From Clostridia bacterium (GTDB lineage: Bacteria; Bacillota; Clostridia; Oscillospirales; Acutalibacteraceae): a stretch of 64,000 bases of DNA. The stretch's first letter is position 1. Each line of letters begins with the position of its first letter. Under the pieces are notes generated by a model, which saw nothing but the letters and a program-made list of their open reading frames with translations, was not told the DNA's origin and ran no database searches. The position numbers and the translations under genes are program-made. Positions 30,290 through 37,950 of the stretch are shown piece by piece. The DNA is taken from NCBI GenBank assembly GCA_017621885.1, contig JAGASD010000035.1, positions 1 to 64,000 on the forward strand, written 5' to 3'.

Positions 30290-32100
30290 TGAAAAACACA
30301 AAAAACAAAATAAAAAACGCTCATTCAATTATATCTAACACACTGTATATGCTGAAAATAATGTTCAAAATCTCCCCTTCCCTTGTTATCGGTGAAATTT
30401 TACAACACATTTTCAGCACCTTACCCGGCAGATTGGTTTCTGTTATCGGCCTTAAATTCGTTATTGATGAGGTTCAAAACGGCGGTGACAGCACAAAAAT
30501 AGTTCTCGGCATTGCCTTAATGGTCGGCGTACTTGTTTTGGGTGAGGTTTCAACGTCTGTTTTCTTTGAGCTTTTTGTTCATCGGGAAAGAGAGAAGCTC
30601 GATTACGGTATACAATCAATGTTTTATAAAAAAGCAGCTTCATTGGATTTGCAAAAATATGATGACCCTGCTTATTACAGCGACTTTATTCTCGCTATTG
30701 AACACTCCTCAGACAGCATCCGCTATCTTTTGGGGCTTGTTAAGGGATACATTGGTGAAATTATTTCATTCATAACAATAGCAGGTGTTATTCTGACTAT
30801 CGACCCGGTTGCATTGGTTGTGGTTCTTATATTCATTTTCGCTTTTGTTCCCTTAGGGAAATACACAGGCACTCTGCAAATAAAACGTCGCGAGGAAGTT
30901 ACCGAAAAGCACCGTAAGGGTGATTATTTTGCAAGGGTATTTTACCTGCCCGATTATGCAGGAGAAATACGCACAAGCGGTATTTTCGGCTTGCTCCGCA
31001 AACGCTTTAACGAAAGCGCAGATGAAGTTGTAAGCACACAAAAAAAATACGTTAAAAAGTTAGATATCCTATTCTTTTTACAGGATATGGGTATTCGTTC
31101 AATCGGCCTTTTACTTGTTCTGGGGTTATACATAGGTTATAAGACCATTGTTGACGGCACTATGACCGCAGGTGACTATGTTGCCACCTTCAATGGCTCG
31201 CTTTTAATCAGCGGCAGCATATTATCCCTCACAATTTACAGCATCCGCAGTTTTACGGAACGCTCAAAAATGATTGAAAAATGCAGAAGCTTTTTAAATG
31301 AAAAGGAGCTTATTGCCGACGGCAAGCATATTGCAGAATGTGCAGAGCCTGAAAAAATCAGAATCAAAAATATCACCTTTGCTTATGAGGGCAACGACAA
31401 AAACACCCTTGACGGAATATCCCTTGAAATAAATCCCTATGAAAAGGTTGCTCTTGTGGGCTACAACGGTGCAGGAAAAACTACCTTAACCAATTTACTT
31501 TTGCGTCTTTATGATGTAAAATCAGGTGTAATAGAAATCGGCGGCAGGGATATTCGTGAAGAAACCGTGCTTTCTCACAGGAACCGCTTTGCGGCAGTTT
31601 TTCAGGATTTTCAGATTTTTTCCGCAACAGTCGGCGAAAATGTTGCCCTGAGCAACGATTACGATGAAGAGCGCGTATGGAAAGCTCTGGAGTCAGCAGG
31701 CTTTGACAAAGAGCTCCCCGAGGGTTTACAAACAGTTCTTTTAAGAGAATTTGATGAAGACGGCTTAATGCTTTCGGGCGGTGAACAACAAAAAATCGCT
31801 ATTGCCCGCGCATTTTATAAAGACTGCCCCTATGTTATTCTTGATGAGCCTTCTGCAAACCTTGACCCCATATCGGAATATGAGCTCAATCACGCTATGA
31901 TGACGGGAGCGGATAATAAAACCGTTATCTTTATTTCTCACAGACTTTCAACAACAAAACATGCCGACAGAATTTTTATGATGGAAAACGGCAAAATCAT
32001 TGAAAGCGGAAGCCACGATGAATTAATGAATATGGGCGGAAAATACGCTCAGATGTTCAACCTACAGGCAGAAAAATATGTGAACGGTGCTCAGAATTAA
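30289..32100 (+). CDS. ABC exporter half-transporter, subunit 2
   Basis: A 603-residue partner with the same architecture: membrane domain to about residue 345, then Walker A VGYNGAGKTT, Q-loop VFQDFQIF, signature LSGGEQQKIAIARAF, Walker B VILDEPSANLD and H-loop FISHRLST. Unlike many heterodimeric exporters, neither subunit shows an obviously degenerate ATP site at the glutamate after Walker B. Translation is coupled to subunit 1 (GTAATGA overlap) with AGAGGAGG upstream. Confidence 0.88.
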   Translation: MKNTKNKIKNAHSIISNTLYMLKIMFKISPSLVIGEILQHIFSTLPGRLVSVIGLKFVIDEVQNGGDSTKIVLGIALMVGVLVLGEVSTSVFFELFVHREREKLDYGIQSMFYKKAASLDLQKYDDPAYYSDFILAIEHSSDSIRYLLGLVKGYIGEIISFITIAGVILTIDPVALVVVLIFIFAFVPLGKYTGTLQIKRREEVTEKHRKGDYFARVFYLPDYAGEIRTSGIFGLLRKRFNESADEVVSTQKKYVKKLDILFFLQDMGIRSIGLLLVLGLYIGYKTIVDGTMTAGDYVATFNGSLLISGSILSLTIYSIRSFTERSKMIEKCRSFLNEKELIADGKHIAECAEPEKIRIKNITFAYEGNDKNTLDGISLEINPYEKVALVGYNGAGKTTLTNLLLRLYDVKSGVIEIGGRDIREETVLSHRNRFAAVFQDFQIFSATVGENVALSNDYDEERVWKALESAGFDKELPEGLQTVLLREFDEDGLMLSGGEQQKIAIARAFYKDCPYVILDEPSANLDPISEYELNHAMMTGADNKTVIFISHRLSTTKHADRIFMMENGKIIESGSHDELMNMGGKYAQMFNLQAEKYVNGAQN

Positions 32101-32127
32101 AAAACAAATCACAAAGGATGTTACACT

Positions 32128-32613
32128 ATGGCAGAAATTATCGAGCAAATCAGCAAAACAATTACGAAGCCTTTAAGAAAAAGCCGCGAGGCTTGCAGAG
32201 GGCTTGTTACAAAAAACGGACAAATCCTTCTGATACACGAGCTTAATAAGGATGTTTATATGTCCCCAGGCGGCGGAGTAGAAGAAGGCGAAACGCTCAC
32301 TCAATGCTGTGAGCGTGAGCTTATGGAAGAAGCAGGATTAAAAGTAAAGGTTTGCGAACACCTTTTTACAATAAACGAATATGTTTTTGACGAGTTGTTC
32401 ATTGCCAATTATTTTCTTTGTGAAATTATCGGTGAGGGCAAACAAGCCCTCACCCCCACCGAAATTGACCACGGTGTAACACCTGAGTGGGTTGACATTG
32501 AAAAAGCCATTGAAATTTTCTCACATTATAATGAAAAGACCCCCGACCACGAGAGTCTTTATTTAAGAGAATATACGATTCTGAACAAGACTTTAGAAAA
32601 AGGAGTATTTTAA
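32128..32613 (+). CDS. Nudix hydrolase
   Basis: A 161-residue Nudix-fold pyrophosphohydrolase. The Nudix box G-x5-E-x7-R-E-x2-E-E-x-G is complete: GGVEEGETLTQCCERELMEE then AGL, around residues 50-70. Substrate is not predictable. It begins 27 bases after the ABC operon with an AAAGGATG ribosome site, so it may belong to the same transcript. Confidence 0.85.
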   Translation: MAEIIEQISKTITKPLRKSREACRGLVTKNGQILLIHELNKDVYMSPGGGVEEGETLTQCCERELMEEAGLKVKVCEHLFTINEYVFDELFIANYFLCEIIGEGKQALTPTEIDHGVTPEWVDIEKAIEIFSHYNEKTPDHESLYLREYTILNKTLEKGVF

Positions 32614-32713
32614 TTTTCAATCCGTTTTTAATGAATATTGAATAATTGATAATTAAAATTGCATAATACAAAACGAAAATCCGCATCTTTCGATACGGAT
32701 TTTCGTTTTGGTG
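32614..32713. repeat. ~100-bp inverted repeat, left arm
   Basis: This segment is repeated in reverse orientation at 33823-33921 with a few differences. Each arm contains a strong hairpin built on AAAACGAAAATCCG and its complement, plus a TAATGAATATTGAATAATT-type run. The arms enclose the tRNA cluster. On the minus strand this arm also supplies the terminator of tRNA-Leu. Confidence 0.85.
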
Positions 32714-32795
32714 CCGGTGACCGGGGTCGAACCGGTACGGTATCGCTACCACTGGATTTTGAGTCCAGCACGTCTGCCAATTCCATCACACCGGC
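32709..32795 (-). tRNA. tRNA-Leu (CAA)
   Basis: An 87-base class II tRNA on the minus strand: acceptor GCCGGTG/CACCGGC, anticodon stem CTGGA/TCCAG around CTCAAAA (anticodon CAA), a long variable arm, T-arm CCGG-TTCGACC-CCGG, encoded CCA. Confidence 0.93.
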
Positions 32796-32922
32796 AAATA
32801 TTACTGACTTATTATATTATATACTTTTAAAAAAATCAATATTATTTTTTTATTTATTAAAATATTTTAATACTACAAAGAAACAAAAGAAAAAACAGCA
32901 CTCCTATCGGAACGCTGCTTTG

Positions 32923-32943
32923 TGGTGACCCGGACGAGAATCG
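32923..32943 (-). tRNA. tRNA-Glu 3' end fragment
   Basis: It is identical to the 3' end of the intact tRNA-Glu at 33106-33180, including CCA, but breaks off in the T-loop where a hairpin-rich cassette begins. The 63 bases 32880-32942 are almost exactly repeated at 33064-33126 (terminator plus tRNA end). Confidence 0.75.
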
Positions 32944-33048
32944 TCAAGGCTCGCCTTGACGATTTGCTTCGCAAATATCCTATTTTATATCCCTTTCGGC
33001 TCCACCTATGGCGAACCGCCGAAAGATGGATGATTGAGTTCGATTCTC
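32936..33048. repeat. Palindromic hairpin cassette carrying a tRNA-Glu T-arm
   Basis: It is bounded by GAGAATCG (32936-32943) and CGATTCTC (33041-33048), the T-arm of tRNA-Glu in opposite orientations. Inside are three hairpins: an 11-bp stem ATCGTCAAGGC/GCCTTGACGAT (32940-32963), ATTTGC-ttc-GCAAAT (32962-32976), and CTTTCGG/CCGAAAG (32993-33025). Similar cassettes are at 33734-33814 and possibly near 7980. Confidence 0.65.
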
Positions 33049-33105
33049 TTCTTTATCCTATCAGAAACAAAAGAAAAACAGCACTCCTATCGGAACGCTG
33101 CTTTG

Positions 33106-33180
33106 TGGTGACCCGGACGAGAATCGAACTCGTGTTACCGCCGTGAAAGGGCGGTGTCTTAACCGCTTGACCACCGGGCC
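33106..33180 (-). tRNA. tRNA-Glu (TTC)
   Basis: A 75-base tRNA on the minus strand: acceptor GGCCCGG/CCGGGTC, anticodon stem CCGCC/GGCGG around CTTTCAC (anticodon TTC), T-arm ACGAG-TTCGATT-CTCGT, encoded CCA. The following hairpin on the minus strand, CAGCGTTCC/GGAGTGCTG plus T5, is its terminator (about 33069-33101). Confidence 0.94.
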
Positions 33181-33241
33181 GTATATGAGGGGCATAAAGC
33201 CCTTTTATTTAACACCTTTCGTAGGTAAGTGTGTTGGAAAC

Positions 33242-33318
33242 TGGTAGCGGCAGTGGGATTCGAACCTACGACCAATCGGGTATGAACCGAGTACTCTAGC
33301 CAGCTGAGCTATACCGCC
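33242..33318 (-). tRNA. tRNA-Met (CAT)
   Basis: A 77-base tRNA on the minus strand with D-arm AGCTCAGCTGGCTAGAG, anticodon loop TTCATAC (CAT), T-arm GTAGG-TTCGAAT-CCCAC (with a mismatch), and encoded CCA. The GGCGGTATAGCTCAG opening is of the elongator type rather than the initiator type. Confidence 0.92.
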
Positions 33319-33481
33319 ATATATATGAACAACATACATACCTACGCAGGCGATTTGCTCTCTTTAAGAAAGCCTGTTAATTATAATATGCAACACTTAA
33401 TTTGTCAATACTTTTTTTATAAAAATTTCAATTATTTTTTTAAAGCACGAAAAAATTTTATTTATTACTTTAAAATAATAC

Positions 33482-33510
33482 TTGACAACGCCCGCTTTTG
33501 TATGTATAAT
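33482..33510 (+). promoter_or_regulatory. Perfect consensus promoter of the tRNA-Gly/tRNA-Arg unit
   Basis: TTGACA (33482-33487), 17 bases, TATAAT (33505-33510), ending 13 bases before tRNA-Gly. Confidence 0.9.
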
Positions 33511-33523
33511 ATCTCTTGCATTT

Positions 33524-33599
33524 GCGGATGTAGCTCATCTGGTAGAGCGCCACCTTGCCAAGGTGGAGGTAGCGAGTTCGAGCCTCGTCATCCGCTCCA
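33524..33599 (+). tRNA. tRNA-Gly (GCC)
   Basis: A 76-base tRNA with acceptor GCGGATG/CATCCGC, anticodon stem CACCT/AGGTG around TGCCA (GCC), T-arm GCGAG-TTCGAGC-CTCGT, and encoded CCA. Confidence 0.95.
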
Positions 33600-33604
33600 T
33601 ATAC

Positions 33605-33681
33605 GCGCCGGTAGCTCAGTTGGATAGAGTGTCTGGCTACGAACCAGAAGGTCAGGGGTTCGAGTCCCTTCCGGCGCGCCA
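33605..33681 (+). tRNA. tRNA-Arg (ACG)
   Basis: A 77-base tRNA with acceptor GCGCCGG/CCGGCGC, anticodon stem TCTGG/CCAGA around CTACGAA (ACG, read as ICG after deamination), T-arm AGGGG-TTCGAGT-CCCTT, discriminator G, and encoded CCA. It lies five bases after tRNA-Gly on the same transcript. Confidence 0.95.
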
Positions 33682-33733
33682 TAAGAAACAGTGCAACTGC
33701 TGTTGTGCTGTTTTTTTTCTTTAAAAAGTATAT

Positions 33734-33814
33734 GGGACTCGAACCCCCTCTCGGCGAAGCCGAACATAATCGGGTGTTTGCATGGCAAACGATGGGCAGA
33801 GCCCATCGAGTCCC
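33734..33814. repeat. Palindromic hairpin cassette carrying a tRNA-Arg T-arm
   Basis: GGGACTCGA (33734-33742) and TCGAGTCCC (33806-33814) are inverted T-arm sequences of the neighbouring tRNA-Arg. Between them are TCGGC-gaa-GCCGA (33751-33763), GTTTGC-atg-GCAAAC (33776-33790) and GATGGGC-aga-GCCCATC (33791-33807). The right end continues CCTTCCGATGCACCA, a diverged acceptor and CCA end of the same tRNA. Confidence 0.65.
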
Positions 33815-33822
33815 TTCCGATG

Positions 33823-33921
33823 CACCAAAACGAAAATCCGTATCGAAAGATGCGGATTTTCGTTTTGTATTATGCAATTTTCATTATTAATTATTCAATA
33901 TTCATTAAAACGGATTTTCAA
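33823..33921. repeat. ~100-bp inverted repeat, right arm
   Basis: Reverse complement of 32614-32713 with few differences; it contains the same AAAACGAAAATCCG hairpin. Together the arms flank about 1.1 kb of tRNA genes and cassettes. Confidence 0.85.
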
Positions 33922-33961
33922 ATGAATAATGAACAATGAAACCGCTTTGCTGATGAATAAT
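33901..33961. repeat. 61-bp direct repeat, left copy
   Basis: Matches 34542-34602 with three differences. It starts TTCATTAAAACGGATTTTC and ends GCTGATGAATAAT. The two copies flank the MITE-like element at 34070-34490; this copy overlaps the right arm of the larger inverted repeat. Confidence 0.85.
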
Positions 33962-34069
33962 GAATAATTTCGGAACTGCGTTGCAATTATAAATAGCGTT
34001 GATGAAAACGATAGCACAGTAGGGTACGCATCCATGCGTACCGCACAATTAAGTTACGGTTACGCGAAG

Positions 34070-34490
34070 CCTATCCTCCCTACAAGTAGGGAGGGGGACC
34101 ATTCTTTAATGAATTAGTTGTTACAATATATTCATCACGGGCAATAAGCTAATCTTTATAGTAATGTTCAGGCGGAATGGTGGAAGGTACCCGACACGAC
34201 CATAGGCGTGTCGTTGAATCGTAAGATTCAATTGTAGTAAACTCACCTTATTAATAAAACAATATGAGCAATAAATTTTCACTCACAAATAAAATAGCAA
34301 TAACATACAATTTATGTCAATGAAAACTGCGTTTCCACGATGCGCTTTTATGCGCATCGGGAACTCTCCACCATTCGCCCTAACTTTATTTGAGCATCAA
34401 ATATTCGCCCGGAATTCAATTTATCCAAATAACAGTTGATTGCGCAATGGTCCCCCTCTCTTAGGCCAGAGAGGTATAATAACAACCACC
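34070..34490. mobile_element. MITE-like non-coding repeat (copy 1)
   Basis: A non-coding block with GAGGGGGACCATT near its left end and AATGGTCCCCCTCTC near its right end as inverted terminal sequences. Internally, GGCGGAATGGTGGAAGG and CTCCACCATTCGCC are a second inverted pair. A related element is at 46466-46765. No transposase frame is present, so movement would depend on an enzyme encoded elsewhere. Ends are approximate. Confidence 0.65.
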
Positions 34491-34541
34491 TTTTTATTCT
34501 AATCAATGCATTTCGACTTTCAAACTTCAATTATTTCATCA

Positions 34542-34602
34542 TTCATTAAAACAGATTTTCAAATGGATAATGAACAATGAAACCGCTTCGCTGATGAATA
34601 AT
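34542..34602. repeat. 61-bp direct repeat, right copy
   Basis: Right copy of the repeat at 33901-33961, ending 49 bases before the sialidase-like gene. Confidence 0.85.
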
Positions 34603-34651
34603 TGATTTTGTAATTGTGTTGTGGTATATTTTCCTTAGAGGTGTTTTGGTA

Positions 34652-35725
34652 ATGAAAAAAGTCGGAACTCAAGTACATATTTTAAAAACCTCTCCTCTTA
34701 ACCAAAGAAACGGCGAGGGCTCTTTTATCAGATTAAATAACGGTCACATTATGTTCGGTTACACCGAATTTTACGGTAACACCCGCGAGGATGAAGAAAG
34801 TGCGCGAATCTGTGCAATATTTTCAATTGACGATGGTGAAACCTGGTCGGAGAAAAAACTCCTTTTTGAAAAGCCCGAAAACGCTGTTAACATAATGAGT
34901 GTTTCATTTTTAAGAATGAATAACGGTGATATAGGTGCTTTTTATATCCAAAAGAACCCTGACGGCACCGATAAAATAATGTTTACCCGTTCCGCTGACG
35001 AAGCCGAGAGCTGGAGTGCACCCGTAAACTGTCTTGCGGGAAATTTTAATGATGATTATTACATTCTCAATAATGACAGAGTTATTAAGCTTAAAAACGG
35101 CAGAATACTTCTGGCTCTTGCAAGGCACAATTATCTTTCTCCCGAGGAGTTAGCCCCCGGTAAAATCTGCTTTATGTACTCTGACGATGATGGTAATAGC
35201 TGGAGCAGAATGTGTGCGGAGCTTGTTTGTCCCTTTAAAAATAACCCTTTAGGCTTTCAGGAGCCGGGGCTTTATGAATTCGACAATGGAAAAATATGGT
35301 GTTATATAAGAACAGGTTTAGGATTTCAGTTCCAAGCATTTTCTGATGATATGGGTCAAAGCTGGACAGAGCCCGAGCCCAACACATTTTTCTCTTCCCC
35401 CTCTTCCCCTATGCTTGTGAAAAAATGCGGTGGTCTTACCCTTGCCATATTCAACCCCGTGCCCGAGCATATTCTTCGTGAGGATGATGAAGAATTCTGG
35501 GGTCGCACCCCTTACACCCTTGCGGTGAGCCGTGACAACGGAAAGACATTCACTCGTGAGCAGTTATATTTTATTGAAGACGATTTAAGCAACGGCTACT
35601 GCTACCCTGCTATTATTGAATGCGAAAATCATTTTCTTGCGGCATATTACCACAGCGATAATTCCGATATATGCCTTAACGCAACAAAAATTATAAAGGT
35701 TGAATACAGCGAGTTAACAAATTAA
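34652..35725 (+). CDS. Sialidase-like (BNR/Asp-box) six-bladed propeller protein
   Basis: A 357-residue protein with four Asp-box repeats (S-x-D-x-G-x-x-W/F): SIDDGETW near residue 59, SDDDGNSW ~177, SDDMGQSW ~231 and SRDNGKTF ~293. These mark the beta-propeller of the exo-alpha-sialidase superfamily. No signal peptide is visible, so it is likely cytoplasmic and would act on imported oligosaccharides. The N-terminal region GEGSFIRLNNGHIMFGYTEF fits the superfamily's first blade. The start at 34652 follows AGAGGTG; a longer frame adds 12 unsupported residues. The exact glycosidic specificity is unknown. Confidence 0.8.
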   Translation: MKKVGTQVHILKTSPLNQRNGEGSFIRLNNGHIMFGYTEFYGNTREDEESARICAIFSIDDGETWSEKKLLFEKPENAVNIMSVSFLRMNNGDIGAFYIQKNPDGTDKIMFTRSADEAESWSAPVNCLAGNFNDDYYILNNDRVIKLKNGRILLALARHNYLSPEELAPGKICFMYSDDDGNSWSRMCAELVCPFKNNPLGFQEPGLYEFDNGKIWCYIRTGLGFQFQAFSDDMGQSWTEPEPNTFFSSPSSPMLVKKCGGLTLAIFNPVPEHILREDDEEFWGRTPYTLAVSRDNGKTFTREQLYFIEDDLSNGYCYPAIIECENHFLAAYYHSDNSDICLNATKIIKVEYSELTN

Positions 35726-35748
35726 ATTGAATTATTATATCTCGCTTG

Positions 35749-35777
35749 AGCCCATAAGATATAATGTCTTACGGGCT
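35749..35777 (+). terminator. Rho-independent terminator
   Basis: An 11-bp stem with one mismatch (35749-35759 with 35767-35777) followed by a T6 run. Confidence 0.85.
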
Positions 35778-35821
35778 TTTTTCTCAATTGTAAAATATAT
35801 GTAACGCTTACGTCCCCTTTG

Positions 35822-35850
35822 TTGACACCTTTTCTGAAAAATAGTATAAT
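35822..35850 (+). promoter_or_regulatory. Perfect consensus promoter of the citrate synthase gene
   Basis: TTGACA (35822-35827), 17 bases, TATAAT (35845-35850), about 80 bases before the ATG. Confidence 0.9.
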
Positions 35851-35928
35851 TATCATTGATATAATTATAATGTGCGGATTTTATATTCAGGAAAGAGAAC
35901 GAATTTTAAGTAAAGGAGCGAAAGTATA

Positions 35929-37257
35929 ATGATTATGACACAGTTAAACGACTACATTGAACAGAAAGAAGCTCTGTGCCGAAAAAATGACGGCATCCCC
36001 CTTGAACTTTACGGACAGTACGGAGTAAAAAGAGGTCTGCGCGACCAGAACGGTAACGGTGTGCTTGCAGGTCTTACAAACATTTCCAAAATCACCTCTT
36101 TTGAAAATATAAACGGTGAAAAAACACCTTGCGAAGGTAAATTATGGTATCGCGGTTACCGTGTAGAAGACCTTCTCAACAATTTAGGCCCTAACGAATT
36201 AGGTTATGAAAAAATTGCATACCTTCTTCTTATGGGTGAAATGCCCGATGAATCAGAGCTTAAAGCCTTTAAAGAGCTTATTGGCGGAAGCAGAAGCCTT
36301 CCTACAAACTTCACCCGTGACGTTATTATGAAAGCGCCAAGCTACGATATTATGAACACAATGACACGCAGTATATTAACCCTTGCTTCTTATGATGACG
36401 GGCCCACAGAAACAAGTGTAAGCAACTCTTTAAGACAATGCATCAAGCTTATCAGCATTTTCCCCCTTCTTGCGGTGTACGGCTACCACGCATATAACTA
36501 CTACGATAATCTTGAAAGTATGTTTATTCACCGTCCCGACCCCGAGCTTTCAACTGCAGAAAATCTTCTTATGATGCTCCGTCCCGATAAGAAATACACT
36601 CAGACCGAAGCAAAGGTTCTTGACACAGCTCTCATTCTTCACATGGAGCACGGCGGCGGTAACAACTCGACCTTTACAACAAGAGTTATTACTTCTGCAG
36701 GCTCTGATACATATTCAACTGTTGGTGCGGCTATGTCCTCACTCAAAGGACCCAAGCACGGCGGTGCAAACATAAAGGTTATTGAAATGATGGATGATAT
36801 CCGCGCCCACGTGCCCGATATCTCCGACAAGGAAGCACTCAGCGATTATCTTGCAAAAATCATCAACAAAGAAACCTTTGATAAAAAAGGTCTTGTTTAC
36901 GGTATGGGTCACGCGGTATATTCTCTCTCCGACCCCCGAGAAAAGGTCTTCAGAGATTACGTTGAAAAGCTCGCTGTTGAAAAGGGCAGAGAAAAAGACC
37001 TTGAGCTTTATAAAAACGTTAAAGATCTCGCTCCCGAGCTCATTGCAAAATACAGACGCATTTACAAGGGTGTAAGCCCCAACGTGGACTTTTACAGCGG
37101 TTTTGTTTACGATATGCTGGGTATTCCCCGAGAGCTTTACACACCTATGTTTGCAGTTGCGCGTATTGTTGGCTGGAGCGCTCACCGTATTGAAGAGCTT
37201 GTTTGCACAGATAAAATCATCCGTCCCGCTTATATGAGCGTTATGGAAGAAATATAA
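35929..37257 (+). CDS. gltA: Citrate/2-methylcitrate synthase
   Basis: A 442-residue enzyme condensing acetyl-CoA with oxaloacetate. Active-site blocks: HMEHGGGNNSTFTTRVITSA near residue 238, KGPKHGGANIKV near 277, GMGHAVYSLSDPRE near 326, and the catalytic aspartate in SPNVDFYSGFVYDMLG near 385. The N-terminal GVLAGLTNISKITSF followed by KLWYRGYRVEDLL is typical of the Clostridia-type enzymes. AGGAG precedes the ATG. It is a monocistronic gene, likely supplying 2-oxoglutarate for glutamate synthesis in an incomplete TCA cycle. Confidence 0.93.
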   Translation: MIMTQLNDYIEQKEALCRKNDGIPLELYGQYGVKRGLRDQNGNGVLAGLTNISKITSFENINGEKTPCEGKLWYRGYRVEDLLNNLGPNELGYEKIAYLLLMGEMPDESELKAFKELIGGSRSLPTNFTRDVIMKAPSYDIMNTMTRSILTLASYDDGPTETSVSNSLRQCIKLISIFPLLAVYGYHAYNYYDNLESMFIHRPDPELSTAENLLMMLRPDKKYTQTEAKVLDTALILHMEHGGGNNSTFTTRVITSAGSDTYSTVGAAMSSLKGPKHGGANIKVIEMMDDIRAHVPDISDKEALSDYLAKIINKETFDKKGLVYGMGHAVYSLSDPREKVFRDYVEKLAVEKGREKDLELYKNVKDLAPELIAKYRRIYKGVSPNVDFYSGFVYDMLGIPRELYTPMFAVARIVGWSAHRIEELVCTDKIIRPAYMSVMEEI

Positions 37258-37333
37258 TTATTCTTAAATTAAAGTAATATTAAAATCTCCTTTTAAGTAA
37301 ACTGTTAGTGAGAAACTTAAAAGGAGAATTTTT

Positions 37334-37843
37334 TTGAGAAACAGATGGTATTTTTCGGATATCGGTTCCGTTTTATGCAAGCGACCGAATGCAGTTGCAA
37401 TTATAAAAGGCAGTAATATTTATCCCGAAATTAAAGGCAGGGTTTTTTTTCACCAGATGAACAACGAGGTGCTTGTGCGGGCAGAAATTGTTTGTTTACC
37501 CACAAACAAAGATTTGTGTGAAAGCCCGGTGTTTGCATTCCACATTCACGAGGGAAAAGCTTGTGGTTCTCTCTGCGGTGACGAGCCCTTTAAAGATGCA
37601 GGAGCTCACTTTAACCCTTGTGACTGCCCTCACCCTTATCATAAAGGTGATTTACCGCCCCTTTTCGGTGCGAACGGCAAGGCTTTTTCTATGTTTCTGA
37701 CCGACAGATTCAAGGTAGCTGACACCATAGGCAAAACTGTTGTTATTCACAAAAACTCCGATGATTTTACAACACAGCCCTCGGGCAATTCCGGCGAAAG
37801 AATTGCCTGCGGAGTGATAATGCCCTTAATGCGAGCAAATTAA
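37334..37843 (+). CDS. sodC: Cu/Zn superoxide dismutase-family protein
   Basis: A 169-residue SodC-type protein. Metal-ligand motifs: FHIHEGKACGS (two copper/zinc histidines), AHFNPCDCPHPYHKGDLPPL (zinc histidines and the GDLP loop), and VVIHKNSDDF near the end. The usual final block is GNSGERIACGVI. The start must be TTG at 37334, with AAGGAG 8 bases upstream; the next in-frame ATG would cut into the fold. There is no signal peptide, whereas most bacterial SodC proteins are exported. It may be a cytoplasmic dismutase or a metal-chaperone-like derivative. Confidence 0.85.
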   Translation: MRNRWYFSDIGSVLCKRPNAVAIIKGSNIYPEIKGRVFFHQMNNEVLVRAEIVCLPTNKDLCESPVFAFHIHEGKACGSLCGDEPFKDAGAHFNPCDCPHPYHKGDLPPLFGANGKAFSMFLTDRFKVADTIGKTVVIHKNSDDFTTQPSGNSGERIACGVIMPLMRAN

Positions 37844-37844
37844 T

Positions 37845-37888
37845 AACAAACGGCTGATTGTTTTTTGACGAACAATCAGCCGTTTGTT
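37845..37888 (+). terminator. Rho-independent terminator
   Basis: A perfect 18-bp stem (37845-37862 with 37871-37888) and T-run after sodC. Confidence 0.9.
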
Positions 37889-37950
37889 TTGTATTGATTA
37901 AAATCCGATAATGTGTTATTATGTTTTTATTAACATTATAGGAGTATTGC

